A DNA stretch of 64,000 nucleotides from positions 21,777,340 through 21,841,339 of the forward strand of contig NC_136003.1 in assembly GCF_048128805.1 (NCBI RefSeq). Direction: 5' to 3'. The notes below the pieces were generated by a model, which saw only the letters and a program-made list of their open reading frames with translations, was not told the origin of the DNA and did no database searches. Made by a program: the position numbers and the translations under genes. Each line of letters starts with the position of its first letter. The stretch's first letter is position 1. Of this stretch, positions 46,936-59,521 are shown piece by piece. Origin of the DNA: Centroberyx gerrardi (lineage: Eukaryota; Chordata; Actinopteri; Beryciformes; Berycidae).

Positions 46936-46988
<53 letters not shown>
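46780..46988. repeat. Poly-C / CA / GA low-complexity block upstream of pde4a
   Basis: Two C-rich segments (46784-46812 and 46842-46875) flank a CA tract. They are followed by a polypurine (GA)n tract at about 46931-46987. On the minus strand the C-rich part is a series of G-runs with G-quadruplex potential. It lies about 1 kb upstream of the pde4a start codon. Confidence 0.8.
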
Positions 46989-46990
<2 letters not shown>

Positions 46991-47523
46991 CGTTGTGATA
47001 AAGCCAATATTTGTCGTCGAACTCCAGCACATAAGAGAATGGGAAGATAATACCCACACTGGAAAGGAACACAGGAACCACAGGAATTATTAATTTGTGT
47101 CATTTTTTTTATGATGCATTGTGACAATAGAAATCTGAAGAAGAGAGGGACAGCAAAGAACAGAGGATCGCATGTGGTTTTTGGATGTGCCCAACCATTC
47201 CATAAACCATCATGATTTAATGAGGAGAAAATGGTTATTGAGTCCAGTTTAACATCACACTGAAATTACTGGATCAAACATTTCCATGGAGGAGCCACTG
47301 GAGACTTCTGCGGGGTATGTGCGCACTGAGATGCTGTAGCTGTACATGAACCGTGATAGATAAGAGTACTTTTATGGAAATTGCTTGGAAGCTCAGCTGA
47401 AAGACATACAGGCAGCAATAATACCACACCACACAGAAGCCAGCGCCGGCGATCTGTGTCTCTGCAATAAGAGGTTGATAACAAGCAATAAATTCAGTAA
47501 AATAAATAATCTGGTTTTGCGCC

Positions 47524-47631
47524 ATGGGCGACGAGGCGTCAAACTTCAGGAGAAGCAGCAGGACCGGTCTCCCATCACCAAAACCCAGGACTGGTGAGGA
47601 TCACGGCAGAGAAGAAGAGATTCTTGGCTAA
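47524..47631 (+). other. Short ORF with optimal start context upstream of pde4a
   Basis: GCGCCATGGGC is a near-perfect Kozak context. The frame reads MGDEASNFRRSSRTGLPSPK and continues to a stop at 47629-47631 (35 aa). Within it, CCCAGGACTG|gtgagg (47593/47594) is a good donor in phase 1. It may be an upstream ORF of the pde4a transcript, or a first coding exon of an unidentified transcript. The phase (1) does not match the pde4a exon junction (2), so it is not an alternative pde4a N-terminus joining the same downstream exon. I recognise no family. Confidence 0.35.
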
Positions 47632-47915
47632 ATTAAAACTGATCACCACTAAAAAAAAAAAAAATGAGATTAATGATTTTTGGATGACTTGTCCACTCTG
47701 GTTTCACATTACCACTGTGATAGTTGCTAGACGGCGTTTTTGATGTTATACCTACAGAAAGCAAGATTCAGATCTGGGCTGTACTGGACTTGGTCACTTT
47801 GATTTATTCCACCACGGGGGCACAAAGATCAAGTGACAGTGACGGACATGAGACGTTTGTTTAGTATTTGAAATAAATGAATACAGCCATATTATTGAAT
47901 CAATAAGTTGAAACA

Positions 47916-47925
47916 TATAAAAAGG
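47916..47925 (+). promoter_or_regulatory. pde4a: TATA-like box just upstream of the pde4a start codon
   Basis: TATAAAAAGG stands 32 bases before the ATG at 47948. If used, transcription would start almost at the ATG, leaving nearly no leader, so the match may be fortuitous. Confidence 0.25.
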
Positions 47926-47947
47926 GATCTTTAATTTTTGCACTATG

Positions 47948-48240
47948 ATGGAACCACCACCATGCTCGAAGAAGAGCCTTTCCCTGTCGCTCCCTGTTCC
48001 CCGGGAAGGGCAGGCGACCCTGAAGCCTCCGCAGCATCTTTGGAGACAACCGCGGACCCCGATCAAAATCAAACACCGGGGCTACTCCGACACCGACCGG
48101 CACCACCACCGGCATATGGAGCGCTCGGACGCCGTGGATACGAGCGACCGACCGGGACTGAAGAAGTCTCGGATGTCCTGGCCATCCTCCTTCCACGGGA
48201 CCACAAACACATCCATCGGAAACAGTGTCGGGCATAAACG
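47948..48240 (+). CDS. pde4a: cAMP phosphodiesterase 4A, long-isoform first coding exon (partial)
   Basis: PDE4A hydrolyses cAMP in the cytosol and at membranes. This exon encodes the isoform-specific N-terminus of the long form (PDE4A4/5 type). The 97 complete codons plus two bases read MEPPPCSKKSLSLSLPVPRE, then GQATLKPPQHLWRQPRTPIK, GYSD, MERSDAVDTSDRPGL and SRMSWPSSFHG. All closely match mammalian PDE4A. It ends AAACG|gtaggc, splitting an Arg codon, as expected before the RF-ENG exon that opens the UCR1 region. UCR1, UCR2 and the catalytic domain lie beyond the window. An in-frame ATG three bases upstream (47945) is also possible; 47948 was chosen to match the family start. CDC37 and PDE4A are neighbours in mammals, supporting orthology. 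The exon sits in a CpG-rich patch of about 1 kb. Confidence 0.9.
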
Positions 48241-48689
48241 GTAGGCAATGTTGAGGGGGGTGTACATCCCAAACATCCCAATAATAGCCCACGAGAGCCC
48301 ACAAGGCATATGCGTAAACAGGAGGAGGGGAGGGGGGCATTTTAATGAGTGCTTAATAACGCAGTGTGCCTGAAGGGTTAACTGATATGAAGCGCTTTCT
48401 ATCGGGAGGCGGGACGCGTGGGTTTTCGGTGCTGATGCGTTATGCGTCTTTGGATAGACTGTGTCAGATGGGTTTGAAGCGCAAACCAGCCCGCCCACTC
48501 GAAAAGCAGGAGCAGCATCGGCAAATACCAATAACATTTTTAAGAGCGTCCTCATGTTAAATGCAGGCTACCGAGTTGATAAGGGACATCAGGCAGAGTC
48601 GCTTTAGTGGCATCAAAGGTCTAGTGGGTGCGTTCGTGCGTGCATGCTTGACTAAGATATTGCCACTGTGCGCACTCTATGTATTGTAC

Positions 48690-48900
48690 TCAAGGCCCTT
48701 ATCAGCCTCCTGTTGTCCATAGATGGGGACAGAGGTTCAACCCCCACTGCTGAAGAGTCCTTGAGCAAGACACTGACTCCCTACCAGCTCCTTGGGTGCT
48801 GCTGTGTAGCTGAACCTGACCTCTGACTCCCTATATGGGAGGTGGGTGGGGGTGGTGAAAAGAGAATCACCTTACAGGGATGAATAAATTATCAAAATGT
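48690..48900. repeat. Dispersed fish retroposon fragment
   Basis: AGTCCTTGAGCAAGACACTG, AGCTCCTTGGGTGCTGC and an end with AAAGAGAATCACC then GGATGAATAAATT. It is a diverged relative of the piece near 34.65 kb. Confidence 0.5.
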
Positions 48901-49510
48901 TAAGTGACACCTACCTGGCCAGGTGTCACTGGACCACCAAGCAGAAAGCTGCTAGAAAGCTGTAGGCCACCATCATAAAAGGATGGAATATTAGATGACA
49001 GTAGCTTTTGTTGCACTGAGGATGATATTGGTGAAAATGGTTGACAGACATAGTGTTGGAGACAAAGCTAACACCAGAATTATATGATATTTAAATTCTA
49101 CCAGCTAATAAGTCTACCAGCTTTTAAATCAAAACGGCATGGTGTATGTTAATCGAGTAGATTAGTGCATAGCCTGCTGGAGCAATCCCCGTGAAAGGCA
49201 TTTCATCGAATGAGTCATGGAACAATACATATGTCACTTTGTCCCTACACAACAATAATCACTCAATGTAATCTCTTAACAAATTACTTTGAATGCAGCA
49301 TCTCCTTCTGTCTCTATTGTGAAACAGCTGCCTTTAAACACAGTGCAATGCTAAAACGTACAGTAAGACAATTTCTCCAAGAACATCCAAAAGAATTTAC
49401 GGCGAAGCTCATCGCGGACAGGGGTTAGGTTAGCAGTTTACATGACTCATTTAGGTTATTTGTCACATGTTCGTATGAGTAGGTATGCCTGTTTCTGAAG
49501 TATCAGTGCA

Positions 49511-49543
<33 letters not shown>

Positions 49544-49544
49544 G
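49511..49544. repeat. (GA)n microsatellite
   Basis: Short GA tract with one C interruption. The minus-strand Leu-Ser frame across it is repeat-derived. Confidence 0.85.
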
Positions 49545-50136
49545 CTGGTTTGCCAAGCTGCTCTCTCTGTGTGACCTCTTCCACTATGTCCTATGTCCAT
49601 TTGACCCATTCCAACATCCCCAGATGTTCTTCCTGGATGCCTGTAAAGCGAAAGAGTCAGTTTACGTTGGATTGCTTGTGACTCACTTTCCCTTATTCTC
49701 CCTCTCACCCTCACTGAGGAAGGCCAAATGTGTTACTTCCGCAGGAGCAGCACAATAAACAGGGTGATTATTACACTAATAACGCAGCCCTGGGAGTGTG
49801 GTGGCTCCCATGGGGGCTGTGGGGGCCCAGTCCTGGTTCCTTTCCTGTACGTTTTTCTTTCTTTTTTTTTTTTCTTGTTTCTATGCCACAGACGGCCTTC
49901 ATGGCAGGCCCCTGGGAGTAGGGCCAACTCCAGCTGACTGGATAGGAAGAGCTGATTTGTATTTTAGTCCCCAGGACACGCTCTGAGGCAGTCCAATCTT
50001 TAGTGCAGTGGGACTGACTCTGCCTGCCCTTCTCCTTCTGTGGGCGGCACACCATGAGAGGACGGAGAGAGAGAGAGAAACAATAACTCCATTCCGACAA
50101 GCTCCATTCTGAGAGTGCACCAAGCTGGCTCTGACT

Positions 50137-50360
50137 GTGTGTGTGTGTGTGTGTGTGTGTGCACATTTGTGGGCCAGAATAATATATATTTGTGATGAGC
50201 GAATGTGTGCATATGTGCCATAGCTCATCAGTGAAACAGTGTGTGTGAGTGATTGCGGGTGTTTGTGCTGCACAGTGGTCAGGAAGGAGGGTGTGTGCAG
50301 GAATGGAGGCTGGTAAATATATGTTGTATGTTATTAGTGGTTCTGAAATGTGGTGTGCAC

Positions 50361-50391
<31 letters not shown>
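50137..50391. repeat. Two (TG)n microsatellites
   Basis: (TG)n at about 50137-50161 and 50362-50391. The long minus-strand open frame of 237 codons that covers this part is produced by the Thr-His translation of these tracts plus chance. Confidence 0.85.
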
Positions 50392-50393
<2 letters not shown>

Positions 50394-53300
50394 AGGTATT
50401 TGTGAGTGGGTTATGCACTGACTGGATAGCGTCTGAGCTGCAGCCTATATAGATTGTAATAAGTCTTGTTTTATCTGTTTTCATATCAGTCAGGGGCTAG
50501 AGGGACTTCCGTTGCGTGGCGACATTTTATTTTCATTCTTTTCATTTATTAGAGCAATATTATGCCTCTATGCTGATGTCCGAATAACGGAAGCAGTGAG
50601 CTAGGTGCCTCAGCTCCTCTCTGGATTTATCAAGCTTTATGAACAACTATGTGGATCCAGCAGCTCTGGTTTTAGCCCAAGGCTAGTTTGCATTGAGTCC
50701 AGGTTATGGAAGGCAGCTTCAAGCACATCTGACCTCGCAGTCTCACTGCTGCTCTGATGGCACTTGCTAGGCCTTGGCTCTCGTTTACATGCACTGAATG
50801 TCCAGCAAGATCATTTCACTAGACCCTGAGGTATGGCGAAATCCAGTCAAGCAGTTGTCCCAAGCATTTGAAACCCACTTATATCGACTGAGTTTCTGGA
50901 GCCATGTGGAGGAATGACAAGATATTGTCATTAGGCCAGCTTGACAAACTAAACATACATAAGTCGGCAACAGTTTAGGGGAAACTAGATAGATAGATAT
51001 GACTTACAAATACATTTCCAGTGTTTGTAGCTTGGAGGGTAATTTGATTTTTCCATTCTAAAAATGAAAATTGCAAGATCAAATTTGGAAGCTAAGGAAC
51101 CTAAGTGCCATCCGGTGCCATACTCATGCATGTCACTGTGCTATTGGAGCATGGAGGAAGTGAAGTCCCCTTACTCAGTATTCTGTGATTGGTTGGATAC
51201 TGATCGACTTAACTGCTGACCTTGGTGGCTGGAGCACGCAGACCGTTCAATCACTGAAGAGTCAGTGAAGACCTCATCTGGAGGTCTTGAGAATCAATCT
51301 CCTCAAGAGATGCTGGTGAGATTGGTTTGGACAAGAACGGATTGTATTGTGTTACTATAATTGATAGCCTGCTTTTTTTTTGAAGAGGCAGCCCTCCCAA
51401 CACTCACCAAACTAGAGATGGGTATACAAGAGGGATTCTGAGTGTCATTTCATAATTGTTTGAAAAATCATTGTCTGCGATTGTTTGCAGTTGTCTATTT
51501 TTGGCTGTATAATGTATCCGACAAAATGGCAGTCTTAGTGGCAATCAGCTTCGCCCCCAAGTGTGTCAGTCTGCCTCCTCTCCTCGCTCCCAGTGTCTTT
51601 TGTACGACCGTCTTGTCAGTCCTTTTGTCGGAGCATGCTAATGCGAGTGTATCAGTCATCATGTCCCATGCCCAATACGCTCTGGGAAGTTCCAACACAA
51701 GAATGAATGACTGACATTGAACTGAGGAATAGCTCTTCCCGCAATTCTGTTGCTATGGTTACTTGTTTTGTGCATTTGTAGAATAGATTTCATTTACCCA
51801 AAAAAGGCAAAGCCTACAGGCACTGATGGGCTTTACTGTATAATGTTTCAGTATGTATGTCATAGCCCTGGGTATGCTTTATGACTTGTATGTTTATGAG
51901 GTGAAAAATTGAATAATAATATACCTTTGCAGACTGAAGTGTTTAATCACGGGAGTGTGGCGGTATCCTGCTCAGTCTTCTGCAACACTTTCAACCAAAG
52001 CCTCTCTACCTTCCCTACCACTTCATACATTCTCTATGCCTCTTTTCCCCAAGCTGGTATCCACAGCTGATTGGTACGCTGTATGCTGCCTCTTTTGTCC
52101 GCTGACTGGCCGGCTGCCATAATAATTTAGAACTTAATGGGATACACCTCCAATTAATCACCACAACAGCAGTATTGTTTTTGCTGATCACACATTCACA
52201 CAGACAGTGGTTCACATTCAGGAATTATCCCAACAAATGTGTTTTTAATAACATTAACTAATGGACCTCTTGTTTCATTTGTGTAGTGGAACCATCTGTT
52301 TAAGCTACAGATTGCACTCTTCTGTGAATACATTGTGCTTTCTCGCTACTTTCAGCGCTAATTAGTGTCTGGAGGCAGTTCATATACTGGAAGGGAGCTC
52401 AGTGTTGGTTGGCTCACACTGATCCAGGGATCTCAGGTAATATCCCTCCAAGGTCTTTTACCACTGACACCAAACAGGTTGTTTGCTCTAAGGGGATGTA
52501 CGGCTCTCATCCAAGGTCCCTCTTTGTGTTTGCTCTCTGCTCATTACTTTGTCTCACTGGAGATGCCCATAGGCTCTCCCAGGCTCTATGGAGGCCCTGC
52601 TGTGCTCTCTCTTCAGATACTCTTCACCGCTGGTACCCACATCCACTTCTACCTCACTCAGTTTAGCACAGCCAGCACGCCTTGTAAATTGACTAGACTC
52701 TTTGTATCTTTGTATTTTAATTAATTTTTACACTGAATCCTCTTAGAGTGGCTGATACACTAGTCATTTGTTTTTGGCAAATGTAGATGGGCAACGCTCC
52801 CAGCAAGAGGCAACAAAGTGGGCCACAACATCAAAAAAATCTATTCAGAATTTTCCTGGCAACAAGATGTTTCCATGTGATTAAAGCAACATTTCTGAGG
52901 CAACTCCAGGAACGCTGTTGCCTGTCCAAGTTTCACAAAAAGTTCACCTGTTAACCACTACTGCCTCTCTGTTTAGTGCAGCTAGTGTGCTTAATTTTCA
53001 TTTACACCTCCTGTCGGTTATTCTTTTATCATCCTGTCCATTGAATCCCCTCAGCGGTCTCCGGTACTTGGCCTTTTCTACTTCTGTTTTGTATGTGGCG
53101 GTTTCAGTTCCTCACTCTCTACCTCTGTCAAGATGCCCGTATTCTGATAAGCTCATGTTGGCCCCTTTTGATTTCTTCTTATCTAATAATATTGCGTGTA
53201 TTACTCCTTTGTCCATTAAAATTACTGTCTTTGATCACTGCAGTTCTTCCTTTTCTAGTCTATTCTTTCATCATCTCCTTTCTCCCCACTGTAAATGGAG

Positions 53301-53910
53301 ACTATTGATTCCATCTCTATTTCTTTTCTCCGCTTTGTCTCTCTATTGTGTGGCCCTTCCCACTGGTTCCCTGAAGCCGCTGAGATTCTCTCTGATAGCC
53401 TTGTTCTTGCTTACAGCTGCATTAAGCACACAGCTTCCCTATCATAAATCTATCATTTCATCCCACTCTCCCGCTCTTGTCCACTGAGATCATCAGCTGC
53501 TTGCAGAGTCTCTCCCTCCCGTAAGCCATCTCTGAATCGCAAATCTTCATATCCCCAGTGGTGGAATAAACTGCCCACCGCTGACAGTGTGCAGCGCTTC
53601 ATGTCTTCCTATATTCCTCTCCCTAAAGGTATGCTTCTGTATGTGATACCGATTTTTCATGTGCATTATTCTTCATGCTCTATCCATTTCTTGAAAATCC
53701 ACAGACTTCAAGGGCGCAGCATACACAATCACCTTCATCATCAGATATGGCTGGCAATCGGCTACCATTAAAGTAGCCGATTCAGTTTATAATTATGTTT
53801 TCAAATGACAACAACCATCAACCAGGAAATACACACATCTCTCTAAAAATCACCATGTGTAAATTCAGAATTAGCTTTTCCTTGGTTTTATGGTTCTTCT
53901 GTAAAACACT

Positions 53911-54127
53911 TGTTGTTAGTAGTAGTAGTAGCAGCAGCAGCAGTAGTAGTAGTAGTAGTAGTAGTAGCAGTAGCAGTAGTAGTTGTAGTAGTATTATTAG
54001 TAGTGGTGGTAGTAGTAGTAATAGATTAATAGTAGTAGTAGTAGTAGTGGTAGTAGTGATAGCAGTAGTAGTAGTAGTAGTAGCAATAGTAGTAGTAGCA
54101 GTAGTAGTAGTAGCAGTAGCAGTAGTA
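53911..54127. repeat. (TAG/CAG)n trinucleotide array
   Basis: About 215 bases of AGT units with CAG, GGT and ATT variants. It reads as poly-Ser/poly-Val on + and poly-Thr/poly-Leu on -, so the open frames here are not genes. Confidence 0.9.
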
Positions 54128-57100
54128 ATTCTTTCTTCAAGCCATAGGGAATAGCACTTAATATTCACTGACACCAGCTCAAAATGCAATAGAGTGCCAG
54201 TCTTTCGGGGCATCAGACAGATCTTCACACCTTAGACAAATTCCTGTGCTTGAGAGAGAACTGTAACATGATCTGATCATGCTGGTCCCCCTGTGTGAGA
54301 TTTCCTAGCAATATAGAGGTGTGAAGTGGGTTGTCGTGTCCATGTTGTGGCAAAGTAGATGAGAGAGAGAGCACCATAAGTCACTGGATCCATATCAGCC
54401 CCCAATCTTATTCTCACGCTGTGATGCTTCGGCACAGAGTGACGCCACTGAGGGGACGACTCCATTGAAATGTGCTTTAGGCTGCTGTCTGAGCGGAGAT
54501 CTGTCTGAGTGACGGAGATGGACCAACCTCTGTCAGCTGCATGTCAGCACAGCCGCCCCGCAAGCACACACTCGCTACCACTGCATAGTGGAGCAGAAAA
54601 AACAAACGGCATACCTGTTGAGCAGAGCAGAACGCCAAACTACTGCAAGGTACATCAAGGGAGCGCACACGGGCAAAGAGAGTGCCTAGTTCGAATCAAG
54701 AACTCAAAACAAATCAGTGCTGAAAAGGATGAAATAGTGCACCTGGAGACCGGACCCGGCATGGGCAGACAGAGATGAAAACTGTGCGTGTGTGTGTGCG
54801 TGTGTTCAATAGCCTGGCGCAGCCTGGCGGTGCCAACGTCTCTTCTGAGGTATCACTTCCAGCCCTCCTGCCCAAAACACAAGTCCCCAGGACAGAATCC
54901 TTGCCCAAAATTACTGGCAGAATGTCAATTTCACTGGATGATTATGAGAGAGTGGCAGTCCTGCTGAGAGAGGAAGGACAGATGGCAGTAATCGCAGCAT
55001 ACTATGTCACAGACTACCATACTACACATGCTGGCTCAGTCCCAGGCAATATGGCCCCTGTTCAGCACCTTTTATACATTATATTCACAATCTAATAGTG
55101 CATGCTGACTAAATGTCATTTTGTGAAAACAATGTTGACTGATATAGAGTAAACCTGAGACAGAATGTAGGAGCAAATCGCCCGTCTTGCCCATTCTTGG
55201 TCTTATTCAACTCCACTGTTGGTGCGTGAACTGGATTGGAAAAATTCTACAAACAACAGGAAATAATATTCTGTTGATCAAATGAGTAATTGCTCAAGGA
55301 ATTGTTAAATTTGCCACTAAATATTTCACACATTTCACAAAATATTCATTGTCATTAGTTTTAATTTTTCCAAAATATATGACACTGTGATGTTTAATAA
55401 TGCTTATTAATATGCAACTATTACAAGTGAGTGCAGGTCACGTGTGCACACTGCAGTATGTTTTAATGTGGATATACAGAATGTACACAGATGTCAGCTG
55501 GGGCTTGTGCTTAGGAATGCATTGCGCACTTTGCTTGCCAGACAGAGCAAAATAAATGTCATTGCTATAGAATCAGAACGCTTCAGAAACCCTAGAAAAC
55601 AAAACAGATGCAATAGGTACGTCTGAGGAATATAAAGAACACCACTGGCAAGCTGTACAGATGCAACAAGGTTTGTGGGAACCCTCGAGAATTTTACATT
55701 ATGCATGAAGCACCTTGTGATTTATAGCTATAGCCAACTGAAGGTGCATTCTAATGGTGGATGCACACCTCTGTTTCTTTTGCTGGAAAGTGAGCCACTT
55801 ATCCAGTTCCTGACCTCTGCTAGATCAAGGTGTGAGCACAGCCCGACTTGTCAGAGCAGTGAGTCTGCTTCTTGTAGGTCATGTTCACACATTAACACTC
55901 ACCATTCAGACTGTTGGAGGGTAGGAAAAAAAAACGTATGGCCCCAGGGCCCGGCGTGGTATTTTCATTTGATTCTCTACTTGTCAGTTTGAGATCCTCT
56001 TGAATGGCTTTTTCTGGGGCCGGGGCCACGGCGGGAGTCGTTCAGTATGGTAGCTGCACCACACTCCACTACACTCTGACTGACAGAGTGCACAGGTCAT
56101 CTGCAGACAGCTGGAGCTGATGGTGCTGAGGCAGGCTGGGAGCTGTAGTTCACTCAAACAAAAACTAATTAACACCAGTGGTGACTTGGTCTGAGTTCTC
56201 TCTCTTTTACACACTCTCTCTTTCTCTCATTGTTATTGTTGTGTGTGTATGTGCGCATGGGGTATGAGTGTGTGTTCTGGGGGCGGGAGGAGGTTTGGGT
56301 TGTTGTGGGTGTGCGTGTATGCTTGTGTGATGATGGGGGGGGGGTTTGTTGTGAGATGTTTCATTAAAGAACATCAAAAGTAAAAGCCTTTCTCTCACTC
56401 TTTTGAGTGAGGTTGCTGGTCCGATCCCCAACACCCTTAACCCTTGCACCAGCACGCTCTAAAGACAAGTACTGGAAAGTAAATAAAATTAGGTAAATAT
56501 GTCCAGTGATTTCCATCCTGACCCTCAACCACAGCAACAGTAGGGCAGTAAGACATCTTGGTTTACATCTTTGACTTGCAGCAGCAGCAGCAGATGAAGA
56601 ACTGGATGCTCCTCTGTGTGGAGCCTGCTTTAATAGAAGGCAACCCCTGCATCCAATCCTTTACATCAAACGGGGGGGGGGAGGCGACACTAGGGAGAAG
56701 GTGTGAAGATAAGGAGAGCAGAGAGGAACAGAAGGTAAATGTGGCAAACGAGGAAGAGAACATGCGTCTGGAGAATGGAGAACGAGGGCGGTTGTCATTA
56801 CAGATCACTGGCAATTGTGTATTTTGTCACGTCAAATTTGATGCGAGCTCCGTCTCCGATTGGTCCTGTCCCGTGCCACTCAAGCGGCCACAGTTGCACA
56901 AGCCAGTAACGCTTACACGGAGGCCTGCCCTCCTCTCTGTCAGGGTGCTATAAATAGGGGGAAAGGAGCCCCAGGCACTCAATGTAATGAGATTAAACCA
57001 ACCAGCTTCAGCTCCCAGTGTTTTATTGAGCTTCATTTCAGTTTCCTTTCTGTATTTCAATATGTATAAGGAAGATATTGAGTGTGTCTGCCTCTGCGTG

Positions 57101-57149
57101 CTAGACATAGAGTCCATGTAGGAACATTTGGATATGCATCACTTTCTCT

Positions 57150-57178
57150 GTGTGTATGTGTGTGTGTGAGAGAGAAGG

Positions 57179-57216
<38 letters not shown>

Positions 57217-57225
57217 GAGAGAGAC
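57150..57225. repeat. TG/GA compound microsatellite
   Basis: A short (TG)n tract (57150-57167) passes directly into a (GA)n tract to about 57224. Confidence 0.85.
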
Positions 57226-57590
57226 ATAGAGAGAATGTGAAAGAGTTGTGTGAGTATGTGTGTGTAATGTCCTCATTTTGCACCCCGCAGGGCATGGCAC
57301 ATCTCCTGAAGATGTGTTCATCATGATGGTTAAGCGTTTGTCACCATAACGCCGTGCCGTCACGAGGCTCCAACCACTGGGCTGAAATCGTCATGGATTC
57401 CTCACATGTTCCGCTGCTTTGCGTTTGAGCTTTCAGCAGTTAGCATACTGTACATGTTAGGCCTGGGTGCCGCCAGTGAAAAGTGATAGTTACCGCAGTG
57501 CACAAGGCTTTTGCGTTGCTATTGTTGAATCCTGATCTGTGAAAGCCAGGCAGAGATCCGTTCTGGCACAGCTATTGTGGCTGAACGTAT

Positions 57591-57640
57591 GCGTGTGTGT
57601 GTGTATGTGTGTGTGTGTGTGTATGTGTGTGTGTAAGTGT
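57591..57640. repeat. (TG)n microsatellite with TATG interruptions
   Basis: TG repeats broken by TA at regular intervals; both strands carry repeat-only open frames. Confidence 0.85.
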
Positions 57641-59467
57641 ATGTGCTTGTGTGAATGCTTTTGTGAGACAGAATGTGTCTGGGGACATGCAGAGTGGGAG
57701 ACATCCATTCTGTTTGGACATACTGCTGATTCACACAGCCCATATTCCCCGACTCTGACGTGTTGGAATGGTCTACTAGACTCTGACTGCCATTCCCACC
57801 ATACCTCTCAGGCCTCATTACCCAATCGCAGCTTCTTCCTCCATCATTTTGCCATCAATTAGGGAGCGCTCGGCTCCCCAAGTTCACTCGACTCTCTGCT
57901 GAACACGGCCTGTTAAATACATCTGCTATTTGTCTCCTGCATCCTCCACTCCCATTAGATATGTAGCCGGGAACATAACATTATCAACATTAGCAGCACC
58001 TCTGAGCTGCATCATAACCACAGCTGAGGGATGACAAAACAGACAAATGTGGAAGTCATCCAGCAGGAGCAGAGCCTCTTCGCATCTATGAAAGATTTTG
58101 TAATAGAGGTGAAGGCAGTAATGTGCACAACAGAAAGATTTATGTACACATCTTTTTAATTTTATTTAGAGTAGTAAACCCGACAAATGGGAATACCCAA
58201 CGTTTCCAGACGCCTTTGACAAAAGAGAGCATATGAGTGAGTGGGCAGGACTTGTGACTATTGGTCAGGTCTTGCAACTACAGTGTGACTGAATAAAGAC
58301 GGACAGAGGTTGAAAGTTGCAGCTGCTGGCGCCACGTCAACACAACAGACTTTGATGTGAGGAATGGAAGTGGAAACAGAGCGCATTTGAATCGGGAAAC
58401 ATTTTGAAGTCTAAAATTATAGTGCTTTTGCCTAAAAAACAAGGGAGAATATGAAGGACGGGAAGGCAATGAATGACATAAGAATAAGAGTGACAGACAG
58501 CTTGACTCATCAGCCAAGCATGTCACATACTCTGCCAGCCTGCAAGGCAATGGCTCCAAGGCAGTTTCAGGACAAATTAATCCACACAGATAATCCCGCC
58601 TTTCCTACACTAATGACTATTTAACTGCTATCTAGGATAATCATACTGATCTCACTATTGTTCTATTATTAATATGATTCTCCTGGTTAAAGCCTTTTAT
58701 CACTTTACTCTAATTGAAGTTCAGTTTTTCTAATTGTTCTTGTAACAATTATGGCATACACTAACTCAACGGGTGTAGTGGAGGATAAACCCACCGAAAC
58801 TCAGTTTACCCACCTTTTGATTTTGCAGAATAGAGTTTATTCACCTTTTTAGCCTGACATAATTCTTTATGATATAAAATCATAGTATACATCAAATGTT
58901 ATCAAACTGATCGTGTTATATTAGGATATGGTCTTTTAATGAAAAAAGACAGAAAGTATAATTGATTTTGGTTCATATTGCTGGTTGTTTGTCACCAACT
59001 GGACGTCATAGCTAACTCATTTTATTTACCACTACACCACTGGATGAATCACTTACTTGTAGCATTGGGTTGAATGTAAAAGACAATACACAATCTTGAC
59101 AAAGAAAGATGCAATTCATTGATGCATACTGTATATTCTTTGTTCAGCCACAATGCAACAGATTTAGCATTAAGCTAAATGGACCATTTTACTGTGTGTT
59201 CAAATCAACCTTGTACACTTTCTCACTCAGCTGCACCCTGCCCAGTGTTCGTTATTGCACCATATTATATCAGTAATTATCTATCATTTCAGGGTAATAC
59301 CCAGCCAAGCATCTTTGTGCGGGGAAATGCGTATGACGAATTGGTTGCCAAGACGGCTTATTAGTCTGCATTTCACTTTTAGAGTGGATTAAATGTGACA
59401 GAATTTAAAATTACAGAAAGGGTAGGGAGATTTACAGCATTGAACACACAGATCATGCACAATGAGT

Positions 59468-59469
59468 AC

Positions 59470-59507
<38 letters not shown>

Positions 59508-59521
59508 GGATAGATAGATAG
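59468..59521. repeat. (GATA)n tetranucleotide repeat
   Basis: About 13 GATA units with a single GATG interruption, followed by A/G-rich sequence. Confidence 0.9.

Noticed and set aside
46682-47127. Minus-strand Leu-Ser and Gly-Val-rich frames
   Set aside because: Arise from the GA tract and C-rich block upstream of pde4a.
49771-50484. 237-codon minus-strand open frame
   Set aside because: Crosses two TG microsatellites and a T-run; composition-driven, with no domain or splice support.
53795-54154. Poly-Ser / poly-Val protein frame
   Set aside because: Translation of the AGT/CAG trinucleotide array.
54775-55095. 106-codon frame considered as an alternative pde4a first exon
   Set aside because: No resemblance to any known PDE4 N-terminus, and no donor of the required phase was evident at its end.
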